Counted from the first letter of the stretch, positions 31,398 through 43,219 are shown. The stretch: DNA of 64,000 nt from Acanthosoma haemorrhoidale (GCA_930367205.1 OV884009.1:96369189-96433188); one strand, 5' to 3'. Made by a program: numbers and translations. Notes: generated from the sequence alone by a model not told the origin.

Positions 31398-32487
31398 ATG
31401 AGATTTTATCAGCAGCTAATATCACAAAATAAAAAGAAAAGATCTAGGTCCTTAGGTCCAACTCCGCCAACGTCGCCAGTAAAGCGAAAACCCAGACGCT
31501 CAAATAGGAACATCCCTATAAACTCATCTGCTGCCAGCTCTATGGAAGATCTACCACCACTTGCCAGCACTTCAAAAGAAGAAACTGTAGCAGAATCTCC
31601 ATTCTTCACACCGAATAGCTTCAAGGTACTGAGAAATAGCCAACCTGACGACATGGAAGTTATTCAAACACCAACACAGCCCAAGCCGCCTGCTATATTC
31701 GTAAGGAATATTAGCAATTTCAAACTATTATGCTCACAAATGAGCAAAGTTGTAGGTACCGGAAAATATACGTGCCTCAATCGCTCTCGGGATACAAAAA
31801 TTTCCCCAGACACTCCGGATACTTATCGAGCGATCATTAAGTATTTGGAAGAAACCAATGCAGACTTCCATGCATATCAGTTGAAACAAGAACGATCGCT
31901 TCGAGTAGTGATAAGAAATCTGCACCCGACCACACCAGCTGATGAAATTGAAGACGAACTATCAGCTCTGGGATTTAAAGTTCGGCAAATAACCAACGTT
32001 TTACGTGAGGACAGACAACAAAACGAATCCACCAGTGGAGAAAATTTATGACTTAACAACCCTGTATTACACAAGAATACAGGTCGAAAAACCTTACCCC
32101 AATAGAGACATCGTCCAATGCCATAATTGCCAGGCATATGGGCACACAAAATCGTATTGCCACCACCCTCCTAGGTGTGTAAAGTGTAGTGGGCAGCACA
32201 AAAGCGAATTGTGCAAAAAGCCCCTAAAATCGCCTGCTGTATGCGTGCTCTGCCAGCAAGACCATCCGGCCAACTACAAGGGCTGTGAGGCCTATAGAAT
32301 CCTCAAGTCCAGGAGCGAGCAACGTCGCCGGCCAGAAGAAGAGAAGCCAGTAACAGGTAGCTCAAGAAGCGTCCCCACCAGAAATTTGAGGCCTTCAGTC
32401 TCTTTTGCTGATGCCGTTCGGAGCAGAGAGCAGTCACAGGCACTGCCCACTTCTCGTCCGCAAAAAGACGGCAAGTGGAAAAACTAG
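31398..32487 (+). pseudogene. Jockey-B copy 2 ORF1
   Basis: ATG 31,398 opens a basic N-terminus (KKKRSRSLGPTPPT), the conserved PPAIFVRNISNFKLLC domain, and then a frameshift near 32,020. The second frame holds zinc knuckles CHNCQAYGHTKSYC, CVKCSGQHKSELC and CVLCQQDHPANYKGC. The tail is cut by TAG at 32,485-32,487, after which a 34-base segment (32,385-32,418) is repeated at 32,512-32,547. The normal Pro-rich C-terminus is deleted compared with copy 5. Confidence 0.85.
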
Positions 32488-32599
32488 CAACAATAAGCGG
32501 TCCAGCCAGACATTTGAGGCCTTCAGTCTCTTTTGCCGATGCCGTATTGCAATTCCTTCTCACAAATCTTGTCTCCTACCTTATCCCCGTTAAAAAAAA

Positions 32600-35281
32600 A
32601 ATCCATAAGTGGATCCTTCTGACTCCTTATCCATTCTCCTTTGGAAATCGAATGGTGTTCGCACCCACACTAACGAACTGATAGCACTACTCCACGACAA
32701 AAACATTGACTGAAACAAGACTTACGAGTAAACGACCATTTACCGTTCGACAGTACCAGACTTATCGTACTGATCACCCAGATGGAACAGCTCATGCAGG
32801 TACCGCTGTCATTGTCCATAACTCCATATCCCACCACATAGTTCCTTTGGTATCACATGATTTCCTTCAATCCACTGCAGTGTCAATCACCACCTTCACT
32901 TTTCCTCTTACACTTGCATCAACGTACTGCCCTCCCAATAAATCCATTTCCGACTCCCAATTCATCTCTTTTCTAGACTCCATCGGACATCGTTTCCTTG
33001 TGGGTGGGGACTTTAATGCGAAGCACCAACACTGGGGGTCAAGATCCACAAATACACGAGGACGTGCTTTGCTGTCTGCACTCACACGGAAACATTGCTC
33101 CACTATCACTCCTGACACAGCCACCTATTGGCCATCAGATCCCAACCGAAATCCTGATCTCCTTGACTTCTTTTTTTACAATAGTTTAGGAACACTAAAC
33201 TATTCACTCAAGCGCCTCGATGACCTTTCCTCCGATCATAGCCCTTTATTATTAACCATTTCATTAAGACCAATTCACAAACTGCCTCCTCCTTCATTTA
33301 TTAGGGGCCCAGTTGACTGGGACCATTTCCGTCAGCTTCTTACAGAGTCCGTAAACCTCAAATTATCCCTGAAAACATCCCAAGACCTAGATGATGCAGT
33401 GCATTCCTTCACTACTCTGATCCAGGGGTCGGCTTGGGAGGCATCGTCACCCCATCGTCACCCAGAAATCCATAATCATAATCGTTTACCTCAGCATCTC
33501 AAAGACCTAATCCAATCCAAACGCCGCTCCAGAACAGTGTGGCAAAGATCCCGACATCCTGCTGATTGCCGCTCGTACAATCAGTACTGCCGATTGGTAA
33601 AGCGGCGATTGGCATCCTTCCGTTCCGATTCTTTCAATTCCTACCTCTCCTCTCTGTCTACCAGGGATAACTCGTTGTGGAATGTAACCAAAAAAATCCT
33701 AAAGTATCAACCTGTTTCACATCCACTCCGTCGTGATGATGGGTCCTGGGCGGCTTCGGATGGGGATAGGTTGGAGGAATTTGCTCTGCATCTTACCCAT
33801 ACTTTCACACCTCACCTTTCTCATCAAAGCCATACTCACAGCACAACTGTGAAGATTTCCTCACTTCACCTATTCCTCTCTCTCTTCCACCAAAAACCGT
33901 TAATCCCTCTGTAGTCAAATACCTTCTGAAAAACTTACCTTACCGAAAATCCCCTGGATATGATCTCCTTACTCCTCAAATTCTCAAACAGCTTCCTCCT
34001 AAAGCCATAATCTTTTTAACCTATATATACAATTGCATTATCCGAACGACGCACTTTCCTCTCCTCTGGAAACATTCCATTATTGTCCTATTCGCCAAAC
34101 CCGGTAAACCACCCAATGAAGCCTCATCTTACCGTCCAATTAGCCTACTCCCTATCCTCTCAAAAATATTTGAGAAACTCCTACTAAAACGTCTACTTCC
34201 AATTGTTGAATCCAAAAACCTTTTTCCCACACACCAGTTTGGTTTCCGCCAACGACATTCCACTGCTCAACAAGGCCTTCGCGTTGTTGATCACATCTCC
34301 TCAGCCCTTGAAACCAAACAGTATTGCACTGCTGCCTTTCTCGATATAGCTCAAGCTTTTGACAGGGTTTGGCACGCAGGTTTGCTTTACAAGCTCAAAA
34401 GACATTTACCACAGACCCTTTTCCTAATCTTACAGTCCTACCTTTCAAATCGCTTCTTCCAAGTCCGCTGTGGTTTAGAATATTCTAACTACTATCCCAT
34501 AAATGCAGGAGTTCCACAGGGCAGTGTCCTAGGCCCCATCCTCTATAACCTATACACTGCTGATGTCCCCTCTACTCCCAATACCTTCTTGGCCACATTT
34601 GCAGATGACACTGCAGTCTTGTCATCCCACCCAGACCCCGACATAGCATCCCATAACCTTCAAAAACACCTTGACGAGATCGAGTATTGGTGCAACCAAT
34701 GGTGGATCATGTTAATGATGCAAAATGGTCTCACATTACCTTCACCCTCCGTCGCAAGTATTGTCCAATAGTTTATTTTAATGCCATCCCTCTCCCTGTA
34801 TCCGAGACAGTACGGTGCTTAGCTTTCCATCTCAATAAACGACTGATCTGGAACCCACATACGAGGCTAAAAAGACAAGAACTAAACAGAGGCTTTGGAC
34901 AACTGTACAGACTACTTCAAAGGACATCACACGTCTCAAAAGAAAATAAATTACTAATCTACAAATTTATACTTAAGCCAATCTGGACATTCGGAATAGA
35001 GCTATGGGGGACAGAAAAAAAATCGAACATCAAGCGTATCCAATCCTTTCAATTAAGTCCTGAGAACAATAGTAAATGCTCTTTATTACGTCAGCAACAA
35101 AGCCCTCCATAACGATCTTAATATACTCTTCATTATTGAACTCATCCCCTCCAAGTTCATGAAATCCCATAGTAACCTATCCAACTACCCTAATCCCATA
35201 GAACAGTCATTGCACCGTTTCACTCATCCCTATAATCCTACTCGGAGACTGAAACGGCAGTGGCCTCGTGATCTGCTATAA
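32600..35281 (+). pseudogene. Jockey-B copy 2 ORF2
   Basis: It lacks a start codon: two small deletions near 32,642 and 32,705 remove the NANG and VALIT segments of the endonuclease. The rest of the endonuclease is open (TETRLTSKRPF, GGDFNAKHQHWGS, SSDHSPLLL) to 33,914, with a frameshift near 33,855. The RT follows in another frame (AFDRVWHAG, PQGSVLGPIL, FADDTAV near 34,600), with a further frameshift near 34,710 before the C-terminal domain. The protein cannot be made as such. If this subfamily moved, it must have used enzymes from an intact relative. Confidence 0.87.
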
Positions 35282-35308
35282 ATGCGTGACAGTGGGAGTC
35301 CTGGCAAT

Positions 35309-36797
35309 ATACAATATAGATACAAGAAAGGAAAAGAGAACGAGAACGTCGATTGTCTGACCCAGGCACCAGTCTCTACAGCTGGCGAGTAACCAGAAAT
35401 GTCAATTGATCAGGAGGTCGACGTGCTGTATGCCGAAACACCGCTCGAGATTTCCAGTTGGTCTGGACACAGTCTATCACTGCAGACACAGTCGCCTAGG
35501 AAACTGCGATAGACCCAAAGTTGCAAGCATTACTACAGGAGCTGAAGACCAGCCGCAAGGATAGCTCGTATACTGTCTCTGGCTACATGCTATTCCGTTC
35601 CAATCGAGCAGTAATTCCAAAGTCTCTCCAAGGGCCAATTCTCATGCATTGCCTTTGGGAATAATTAAGATGAAGCGACTTGCCAGGAGATACGTTTAAT
35701 GGGAAGGATTAGACAAAGACATAGAACGTCTTGTGAAGAGTTGTGAACCCTGTGCCAAAGTCCATCACAGCCCGCAGAACGAGCCAATTCATCACTGGGA
35801 TCAGCCTGATGAGAATTGGGAGAGAGTGCACATCGACTATGCGGGGTCTTTCGATGGCCATTTCTTTCTTATGTGTGTGGACGCAAAGTCGAAGTGGGCA
35901 GAAGTTCGCATGATCCGTGATGCTCCGTCCTCTTTTTCAACAATCACTCTGCTTGAAGGCATCTTTTCGGTGCATGGTTACCCCTCGGTGATGGTTTCAG
36001 ACAACGCTGCTATCTTGAAAAGTGAAGAGTTCCAGAATTATTGCAAAGAGTGTGGGATATTCCAAAAGTTCAGCGCGCCAAATCATCTAGCCACCAATAA
36101 TCTGCATAACGCAGCATCCAGACGTTGAAAAGAAGACTCAAGGCTGCTGCTGATGATCCTGTTCCGCTGTTTTCTAAGCTGCGGAACATAATTTTCCGCA
36201 ACAGGGCAACACCCTTAGCCTCAGGTCTATCTCCTTCGGAATTGTACCTAAAGAGAAGGATCCGTACTCGTCTTGATGCTCTGCTACCCAACAGCAAACC
36301 TCCAATGCAACAGCAATGCTACAACTGCGCCTACTGCATTACGGGTTTGTAGTCTTCAAGTGGGGGAGAGAGTGCAGGCGAAGATTCACTTAGGGAACCA
36401 AGACGTTTTGCAGTTAGGCACCATCAGGAGGAAACTCGGCCAATACCATTATATTGTGGACACAGGTCGTACCCTGAAACGCAATATTAATCAGCTGGTG
36501 GCCACCTTGGTTCCGAAGAAAAAAGTCTCCTTCACTCCTTTGGTTCCACAGCACAGAATGAGTGTGCCATTCAAAACAGAATCTGCAAGCTTGCCACTAG
36601 ACCACCAACACCTCCTTCGTCACATGTGAGTGGTCCAGGTACACAGTACGACTTCCCTGGTCCATGTCATCCAAGGACACCACCTGTTCAGCCTGGTCTG
36701 TCTTTGCCTCCATTGCCTAGGCCTACCGGGAGGCAGAAAAAGCCTGTGTATCTCAAGGATTATGTCTCCAATATGTGCTCAGCTCCTTAAATAAGTG
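35309..36797 (+). pseudogene. Ty3/Gypsy fragment: RNase H end and integrase
   Basis: The sequence opens in the RNase H tail (KKGKENENVDCLTQAP), passes a broken HHCC zinc region (CEPCAKVHH, about 35,745) and enters the integrase core: HIDYAGSF with the first catalytic Asp, then VMVSDNAAIL with the second. A frame shift after HLATN near 36,105 puts the Glu region and the C-terminal domain (GERVQAKIHLGN, 36,366 on) in other frames. This integrase has the Gypsy HHCC-DDE layout, so it is not evidence of a polinton-type integrase for the viral block. 5' parts are missing. Confidence 0.8.
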
Positions 36798-36799
36798 GG

Positions 36800-37009
36800 A
36801 GAGAATATAGTGAAGAATCAGTTATAAATAACAGTGTATTTAGACACACCTCTCCTGTGTTCGGACGGTTTCAGTTAGTTAGTATGTGTTACAGATATCT
36901 ATACCTGTGTCTCATGTCTCTCATGTTTTAACGTGTTTTGTTTAAATAAAGTATGTGTTATTCAGTTAATCATAAAATGTGTCTCATTATTCGGTCCCTT
37001 GTCACAACA
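36800..37009 (+). repeat. 3' LTR of the Gypsy fragment
   Basis: A purine tract (AAGTGGGAGAGAA) is followed by a short repeat-like block with AATAAAG near 36,945 that ends CACAACA at 37,009, exactly where packaging-ATPase sequence resumes. The start is uncertain by about 10 bases, because no second LTR is present for comparison. Confidence 0.5.
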
Positions 37010-37843
37010 GGGGTGTTTATTAATTCCTGTATTTGACTCATCAAAGGCTCTTCGGACTTTTTTCTTAGCGTTTCACTAGTTTTTAATATGTCGTGAGTTA
37101 CTTTAGAATACATTTTTCCTAATGACCGATATGATTTGCACGCAGGTCTTTAATAAGTGTACAATCAACGTGTCAAGACATTTTCTAAAGCGTCCATCGT
37201 TGACGCCTCTAGTCTTATCGATAACAAGATAATCGTATTGTTTCTCCCAGCACAATGAACATAAATTTTTAAACTGTTTAAAACTGAAATTGGAATTACT
37301 CACATGTTCATCATAAATATTTTTAAATATAATTCATCTTGTTTAAAAACTATAAAAAAATTTACATTACATCTGATAAGGTGCCTCGGTATGCAGACAT
37401 AACTCTGCGTCAAATATGATAGAAGCAGTCGAGGCCATTTATGTCGTCCATAACTATAGTAGCCCTTAATGTCTCCTTGATCATCCATTGTCACATCGTC
37501 AAAAACGCAGACAGTGTTTGGTTTTACATTCTGCTCAAAGTCTTACTACCTGAGAATGTGTAAAAACCTATTTCAGGGACTCTATTTAGAACAGTATTCA
37601 AATATTGATATTTAGTTTGATGTAATGTTTTTCCAAAAATGTAGACGTTTTCAAATTTTAAACCGTTGGAGTGTAATAAAAGAGCGAGCATAACATTAGT
37701 CTTTACAAATCCGCTAGGACTGCATATAACAGCTCGTAAGCTGTTTGGAAATAATTCACCATGTTTTCGGTGGACGGGATTCGTATCTTCCGGCACTGTC
37801 AAGACATTTACAGCTGGAAAACGTTCCGTATGTTCTACCCAGT
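37010..37843 (-). pseudogene. A32-like packaging ATPase relic (right lineage, copy 1)
   Basis: The - strand carries, in order, a degenerate Walker A box (SPSGFVKTNVML, near 37,715), a Walker B region (FDDVTMDDQGD, near 37,480, partly in the next frame), YSYGRHKWPRL, a conserved IPRHLIRCN, and a C-terminal VIDKTRGVNDGRFRK. Frames change near 37,520 and 37,300. ATPases of this FtsK/HerA-like class pump viral DNA into capsids. A Jockey-B element cuts the 5' end at 37,844, and the Gypsy LTR cuts the 3' end at 37,009. Divergent to the minor-protein gene at 39,769. Confidence 0.75.
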
Positions 37844-39690
37844 TTTTGCGCATGCGCTACCTCCTAGAACATCTCTCTACTTCGCTCGTCATTCAAATAC
37901 TATATACTACCGTCTATAGGCGATTGTTCAGTTACAAATTGTTCCAGCAGGCAACTTGAGGGAGCTGGCCACGAGGGAGCCTTCAAGAGTGAGTAAATTG
38001 CTTATTATATTTAGGTGAAGTGTAATAAGTGATATCGGACTGAGTAGTCGGCCATATTGGAACGCCTTGCTAGACGTTCTGGAACTGTGGAAGATTTCCT
38101 CACTTCATCTATTCCTCTCTCTCTTCCACCAAAAGCCGTTAATCCCTCTGAGGTCAAATACCTTCTGAAAAACTTACCTTACAGAAAATCCCCTGGATAT
38201 GATCTCCTAACTCCTCAAATTCTCAAACAACTCCTAAAGCCATAATCTTCCTAACCTACATATATAATTGGATTATCCGAACGACGCACTTTCCTCTCCT
38301 CTGGAAACATTCCATTATTGTCCTATTCGCCAAACCCGGTAAACCACCCAATGACGCTTCATCTTAACGTCCAATTAGCCTACTCCCTATCCTCTCAAAA
38401 ATATTTGAGAAACTCCTACTAAAACGTCTACTTCCAATTGTTGAATCCAAAAACCTTTTTCCCACACACCAGTTTGGTTTCCGCCAACGACATTCCACTG
38501 CTCAACAAGGCCTTCGCGTTGTTGATCACATCTCCTCAGCCCTTGAAACCAAACAGTATTGCACTGCTGCCTTTCTCGATATAGCTCAAGCTTTTGACAG
38601 GGTTTGGCACGCAGGTTTGCTTTACAAGCTCAAAAGACATTTACCACAGACCCTTTTCCTAATCTTACAGTCCTACCTTTCAAATCGCTTCTTCCAAGTC
38701 CGCTGTGGTTTAGAATATTCTAACTACTATCCCATAAATGCAGGAGTTCCACAGGGCAGTGTCCTAGGCCCCATCCTCTATAACCTATACACTGCTGATG
38801 TCCCCTCTACTCCCAATACCTTCTTGGCCACATTTGCAGATGACACTGCAGTCTTGTCATCCCACCCAGACCCCGACATAGCATCCTATAACCTTCAAAA
38901 ACACCTTGACGAGATCGAGTATTGGTGCAATCAATGCGGGATCAAAGTTAATGAAGCAAATTGCTCCCACATTACCTTCACCCTTTGTCGCAAGACTTGT
39001 CCACTAGTTTATTTTAATTCTATTCCTCTCCCTGTAACCGAGACAGTACGGTACTTAGGCTTCCATCTCGACAAACGGCTGACCTGGAACCCACATATGA
39101 GACTAAAAAGACAAGAACTAAACAGACGCTTTGGACAACTGTACAGACTACTTCAAAGGACATCCCATCTCTCAATGGAAAATAAACTACTAATCTACAA
39201 AGTTATACTTAAACCAATCTGGACATACGGAATAGAGCTATGGGGGACAGCAAAAGTCGAACATCAAGCGTATGCAATCCTTTCAATCCAAAGTCCTGAG
39301 AACAATAGTAAATGCCCCTTATTATGTCCGCAACAAAACCCTTCATAACGACCTTAATATACCCTACATTCTAGAACTCATCCCTTCCAAGTTTATGAAA
39401 TTCCACAGTAGCCTTTCCAACCACCCTAAACCTGTAGCACAGTCTTTGCACTGTGCCACTCATCCCTATAATCCTCTTCATAGACTGAAACGGCAGTGGC
39501 CTCGTGACCTGCTATAATCGCGTGACAGTGGGAGTCCTGGCAATGGCCAGTTTCTCCAATCATGTCCTATTGTATGAATGAGCGAGTGAATGATGACTGT
39601 AAATATGGCATGAATGAGATCATTTATTTGTATTATTATTGCCTTATAAAAGGCAGATTGTAATTATTGCACAATAAAGATTATTATGTA
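37844..39690 (+). mobile_element. Jockey-B copy 3, internally deleted, in the ATPase gene
   Basis: It starts with TTTTTGCGCATGCGC, keeps about 235 bases of 5' UTR, then jumps at about 38,083 straight into the RT part of ORF2 (38,083-39,517), so ORF1 and the endonuclease are gone. Lesions include a 4-base deletion near 38,230 and a stop near 38,366. The 3' UTR ends in AATAAAG. CTACCCAGT (37,835-37,843) and CTACCAGT (39,691-39,698) flank it as a probable target duplication. The RT shows AFDRVW, PQGSVLGP and FADDTAV. Confidence 0.85.
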
Positions 39691-39730
39691 CTACCAGTCA
39701 CATTTTGACTAGATACGTGCTGTGTACCGT

Positions 39731-39739
39731 ACATATAAA
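39731..39739 (+). promoter_or_regulatory. TATA box upstream of the minor-protein gene
   Basis: CATATAAAG lies 30-38 bases before the ATG at 39,769, in the short gap between the divergent ATPase and minor-protein genes. Confidence 0.4.
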
Positions 39740-39768
39740 GCCCCGTGGATTTATTTAAGCATAATAGT

Positions 39769-40138
39769 ATGCCACGAAACGTGCACAAAGGAGACAAAGG
39801 AGGAAAGAGGTCTCCTATGCTTCCACGCATCCTCCCAGAACCTAAGTCAGGGGGGGTTCTTGTCATTTATCATGCCCATATTGGCCGGTTTATCGGCAAT
39901 AGGATCTCTAGCAGGAGGTGCTGCAAAATCGGCCAATGAACCACAAGACGCTAAAAATAAATTGGATGAATTAAAATGCCATAATCTGGCAATGGAAGCT
40001 CAGAAGATTGGAAAAGGTCTGTATCTCAAACCATACAGGAAAGGTTATGGACTGTTTATAACACCACCTTCTACTGCTACTGTAACTACTTTTAAAAAGA
40101 GAAAAGGGTCGTTTACAAACTACTCCGTAGAGCGCTAA
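39769..40138 (+). pseudogene. pVI-like minor virion protein (right lineage)
   Basis: ATG 39,769 starts a basic N-terminus, and the frame slips at the G-run near 39,850. Downstream is a hydrophobic, glycine-rich segment (LAGLSAIGSLAGGAA), a helical stretch, and KGLYLKPYRKGYGL, then a basic tail. A membrane-active segment beside a maturation protease is what adenovirus-type pVI proteins look like. This assignment rests on layout and composition, not on a recognised domain. The stop is at 40,138 and protease coding sequence overlaps or follows directly. Confidence 0.5.
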
Positions 40139-40149
40139 CGGTCCTCGAG

Positions 40150-40482
40150 TTGAATTATTACGCTAAAAATGTTTTGAAAATACCATATTTTAGCGGCGTT
40201 TTCATGATTGACTCCCTTCCGGATCGCCAGCCATATATGTATGAATATGCAATCGTCAAATTGGAACCGAGTTCAAAGAAGGGTTCCCATTGGGTATGTT
40301 ATGAAAAAAAGAATGATGTTGTAAATTATTTTGATTCCTTTGGGAACCTGAAGCCTCCTCATCAGCTATTAAGATATATGAGAGGTAATAACATATTCTA
40401 CAACCGAGAGCGTCATCAAAAAGGGCATACACTTTACTGCGGTCATCTTTGTCTACAGTACTTCATGCACAGTTCTAGTTAA
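40150..40482 (+). pseudogene. Adenain-like cysteine protease (right lineage)
   Basis: The open frame contains the catalytic His box GSHWVCY, the acidic box NYFDSFGNL and the nucleophile box CGHLCLQYF, in the order and spacing of the adenovirus protease family. Such enzymes mature capsid precursors. No ATG begins the frame. Open sequence in the same frame extends upstream into the end of the pVI-like gene, so the true start was probably an overlapping one that has been lost. It lies 18 bases before the penton-like gene. Confidence 0.75.
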
Positions 40483-40500
40483 AGGTCCTTCATTTAAATA

Positions 40501-42055
40501 ATGAGTTTCACAGTAAATCTATCTGGCGCTGAAAGCGTCCTTCAAGCAAATTTATTACCTTCCATCGAACTGAACGGGGAATATGCCATAGGTCTTTTAA
40601 CATTCGACACTTACAATACTATTCCCAATATTGTTAAAGATGTGAACGACAAGTTTCATTTTGGCGGTGTTACCATCACAATACCAGAGGGGTCCTACGA
40701 TATCGACGGTGTTGTGGCCACCTCTTTATTATGAATAATTACTCTTTTCGATCGGATCATATCTATGACTGTTTCCATATGTTTAATAAAGATTATGACG
40801 TCAGTCGGAGTGGTGGAGAAGCTGGAGGGGGGAACAGCCACTGGTGGGGATGGCTCCCCACTACGGCTAGCCTGCCTATATAAGAAATATGATGATATGG
40901 AAATCAGAAAGAAACAAACCGGCACCTTGAAAACTTCTCTCTCTCTCTCTCTCTCTCTGCACTGGCGCTTGCTGCTCTACTCAAAACCATGGTCTTCTCA
41001 TTCAACTACATATTCATCTCTCTCTCCTAACCTCGTTATGTTTTAGTCCGGCGTTGTCAGACCCCACACCTTCCTAGTGGGTGGGAATCTCTGCCTTCAT
41101 TTCGCTAAAACTAACACCTCCTTGGGAGAGACCTCTCCCTTGCGGACGATGGTTGCCGTGGCCCTAAAAACTTACCTCGTAACGTCTCCCATGGCAATCC
41201 AGTCTGCATCTCACCGGTTCACACTCGCCTTTGGGATCCGACGATTTTCGCCTACCCTTAGATACCAAGTGTGAATTCGTGGTCATTCCAAGACCAAATA
41301 AACTACCTATAAACCTACCCTGTTATTCTTCTCCTGAACATAGTGCTTTGTCGGGGCACACACCTTCTAAATATCTTATGGAGTCAGATCAAAGTGAACT
41401 ATGCTGCCCACCGACTAGGCCGGCAGTCAGGGTGAAAGACCACAGGTCCGCCCGCCTTATCTCTTTCTGGGCGCTCACCGGACGTTGGCTAAGAGGTTGT
41501 AGCGACCCTAGCCCACGGTGGGCGTCTCCTCCCCACTTTGGGGATACTCAGTTATCTGAGCCCGACAGACGGTATTAATTTATTTTTGCGAGAAGTGATT
41601 GCCCACCATATACCAATAGCCACTTTATCTCTGAGAGGAAATACGAGCACGCTCAAGTTTGAATTGAAAACCAGCGAGAAGGTTTACTTTAATTCCTCCA
41701 AGGACCAACCACATTCTTTAGGACCGGTTTTGGGATTTACAAAAGAAAACACTGTCATAGTGCCTGGAATACGCTTCACGGTATCAGATGATATCGTTAA
41801 AATTATTAAGTTGAACATTGTATTGATACAATGTAATGTAGTGTCTGGCTCATATGTCAACGGGCAGCCGGACCATAATATTCACCAATTCTTTCCCTCT
41901 GTCGAACCTGGGTATAAAATAATAGAAACACCGAATCCTTTCATTTACCTTCCGACCAACGTTAGAACTATAGAGAACAAAACAGTGAATAGTAGATCAA
42001 AACGGTCAACTAGTTAACTTCAGAGGTAAAACAGTTACAGTTAGACTTCACTTTA
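40501..42055 (+). pseudogene. Penton-like capsid gene (right lineage), split by a solo LTR
   Basis: ATG 40,501 opens a frame homologous to the left-block penton-like gene (FDTYNTIPN, IPEGSYDID). At 40,710 it is interrupted by an 858-base solo LTR and resumes at 41,573 with the next conserved blocks (SGSYVNGQPDH, EPGYKIIETPNP, TNVRT). A frameshift near 41,988 disrupts the last 35 codons. Amino-acid identity with the left copy looks roughly 60 percent by eye, so these are distinct lineages. The role is inferred as for the left copy. Confidence 0.6.
40705..41572 (+). repeat. Solo LTR with perfect GACGG target duplication
   Basis: The LTR runs from TGTTGTGGCC (40,710) to GCCCGACA (41,567). GACGG flanks both sides (40,705-40,709 and 41,568-41,572). 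Inside are a TATATAAG box near 40,877, a CT repeat at 40,938-40,958, and a block TGTCGGGGCACAC...TATGGAGTCAG shared with the other LTRs. The perfect duplication and the interrupted penton frame make this the cleanest insertion in the window. Confidence 0.88.
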
Positions 42056-42081
42056 GGAAGACAAAAACAACAACAGCAACG

Positions 42082-42261
42082 ATGGGAATTGATTTTATAA
42101 CACTACCTTACAAGACGAAGATTAACAGTAGCAGTAGTAGAAGACGACAGTAGGACACGATGTTGCATATAAAAGGGCTCTTCTCTCATCTCGTAGAATT
42201 AGGAAGGTCAAAACGTTTAACCAATTGACAGCAGATAACAAGAAGTTTTTAAAACAGTGTA
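42082..42261 (+). pseudogene. Small basic protein gene (right lineage, copy 1)
   Basis: It starts with MGIDF, as does its left-block counterpart, and is followed by basic residues. A stop interrupts it near 42,148, and the conserved end (LTADNKKFLKQC) is in another frame. The sequence between about 42,120 and 42,261 recurs at 46,705-46,851 with about 90 percent identity by eye. The gene is cut by LTR sequence at about 42,262. Confidence 0.55.
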
Positions 42262-42969
42262 TATAAACCACCGGCTATATAAACCACGCGCCCTCAGACA
42301 GAGGGCATAACGAACCGGACCGTTACTTGGAACACTACTCTCTCCTCTCTCACTGCACTGGCGCCTGCTGCTCTACTCAAAACCATGGACTTCTCATTCA
42401 AATACCTCTGATCTCTATCTCCTAACATCGCTATGTTTTAGTCCGGCGTTGTCAGACCCCACACCTTCCTAGTGGGAATCTCTGCCTTCGTTTCGCTAAA
42501 ACTAACACCTCTTTGGGAGAGACCTCTCCCTTGCGGACGATGGTTGCCGTGGCCCTAAAAACTTACCTCGTAAAGTCTCCCATGGCAATTCAGTCTGCAC
42601 CTCACCGGTTCACACTCGCCTTTGGGATCCGACGATTTTCGCCTACCCTTAGATACCGAGTGTGAATTCGTGGTCATTCCAAGACCACATAAACTACCTA
42701 CAAACCTACCCTGTACCTCTTCTCCTGAACATAGTGCTTTGTCGGGGCACACACCTTCTAAAGATCTTATGGAGTGAGATCAAAGCGAATTAAAGCTGCC
42801 CGCCGACTAGGTCGGCAGCTAGGGTGAAAGACCACAGGTCCTTATTCCCCCACATTATCTCTTTCTTGGGCGCTCACCGGACGGCGGCTACGAAGTTGTA
42901 GTGACCCTAGCCCGCGGCGTGCGTCTCATCCCCACCTTGGGGATCCTCAAATGTGATAACTACCGACAA
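42262..42969 (+). repeat. 5'-truncated LTR of the GACGG-LTR family
   Basis: From its TATATAAA box to the ACCGACA end it follows the LTR at 40,710-41,567 closely (shared CACTGCACTGGCGC, TCCGGCGTTGTCAGACCCC, TTGCGGACGATGG). The 5' third is missing, and no target duplication is seen. It lies between the first right-block gene set and a second ATPase fragment, suggesting a recombination joint. Confidence 0.7.
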
Positions 42970-43219
42970 ACCTATTTTAGGGACTTTATTTAGTATCAAT
43001 ATCAAATATTGATATTTAGTTTGATGTTTTTCCAAAGATGTAGACGTTTTAAAATTTTAAACCGTTGGAGTGTAATAAAAGAGCAAGCATAACATTAGAC
43101 TTTCCACATCCGCTAGGACTGCATATAACAGCTCGTAAGGAAATAATTTACCATGTTTTTGGTGGACGGGTTTCGTATCATCCGGCACTGCTAAGACATT
43201 TACAACTGGAAAGCGTTCC
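42970..43219 (-). pseudogene. Packaging ATPase fragment (right lineage, copy 2)
   Basis: This DNA repeats the 37,570-37,826 segment (AACCTATTT..., TTGATATTTAGTTTGATG, AACCGTTGGAGTGTAATAAAAG) with scattered substitutions and several small deletions. It is cut at 43,219, where Jockey-B sequence starts. It proves that the right-lineage gene set is present twice. Confidence 0.72.

Larger units (their letters stand above)
31001..35308 (+). mobile_element. Jockey-B copy 2, inserted in the DNA polymerase gene
   Basis: It begins with TTTCTGCGCATGCGCTAC, has a 5' UTR of about 395 bases, ORF1 (31,398) and a frameshifted ORF2 ending at 35,281, then loses its 3' UTR at about 35,308, where a Gypsy fragment begins. 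It is the longest B copy. It shares three deletions with copy 1 and a tract of near identity with copy 3, so it belongs to a defective subfamily. Confidence 0.88.

Noticed and set aside
31398..32051. Viral capsid or packaging gene in the gap between polymerase and ATPase
   Set aside because: It is Jockey-B ORF1: PPAIFVRNISNFKLLC and knuckle motifs match the other copies.
35733..36128. Integrase as part of the viral (polinton-type) block
   Set aside because: Its HHCC and core sequence follow a Gypsy RNase H tail and precede an LTR, so it belongs to a Gypsy fragment inserted next to the ATPase.
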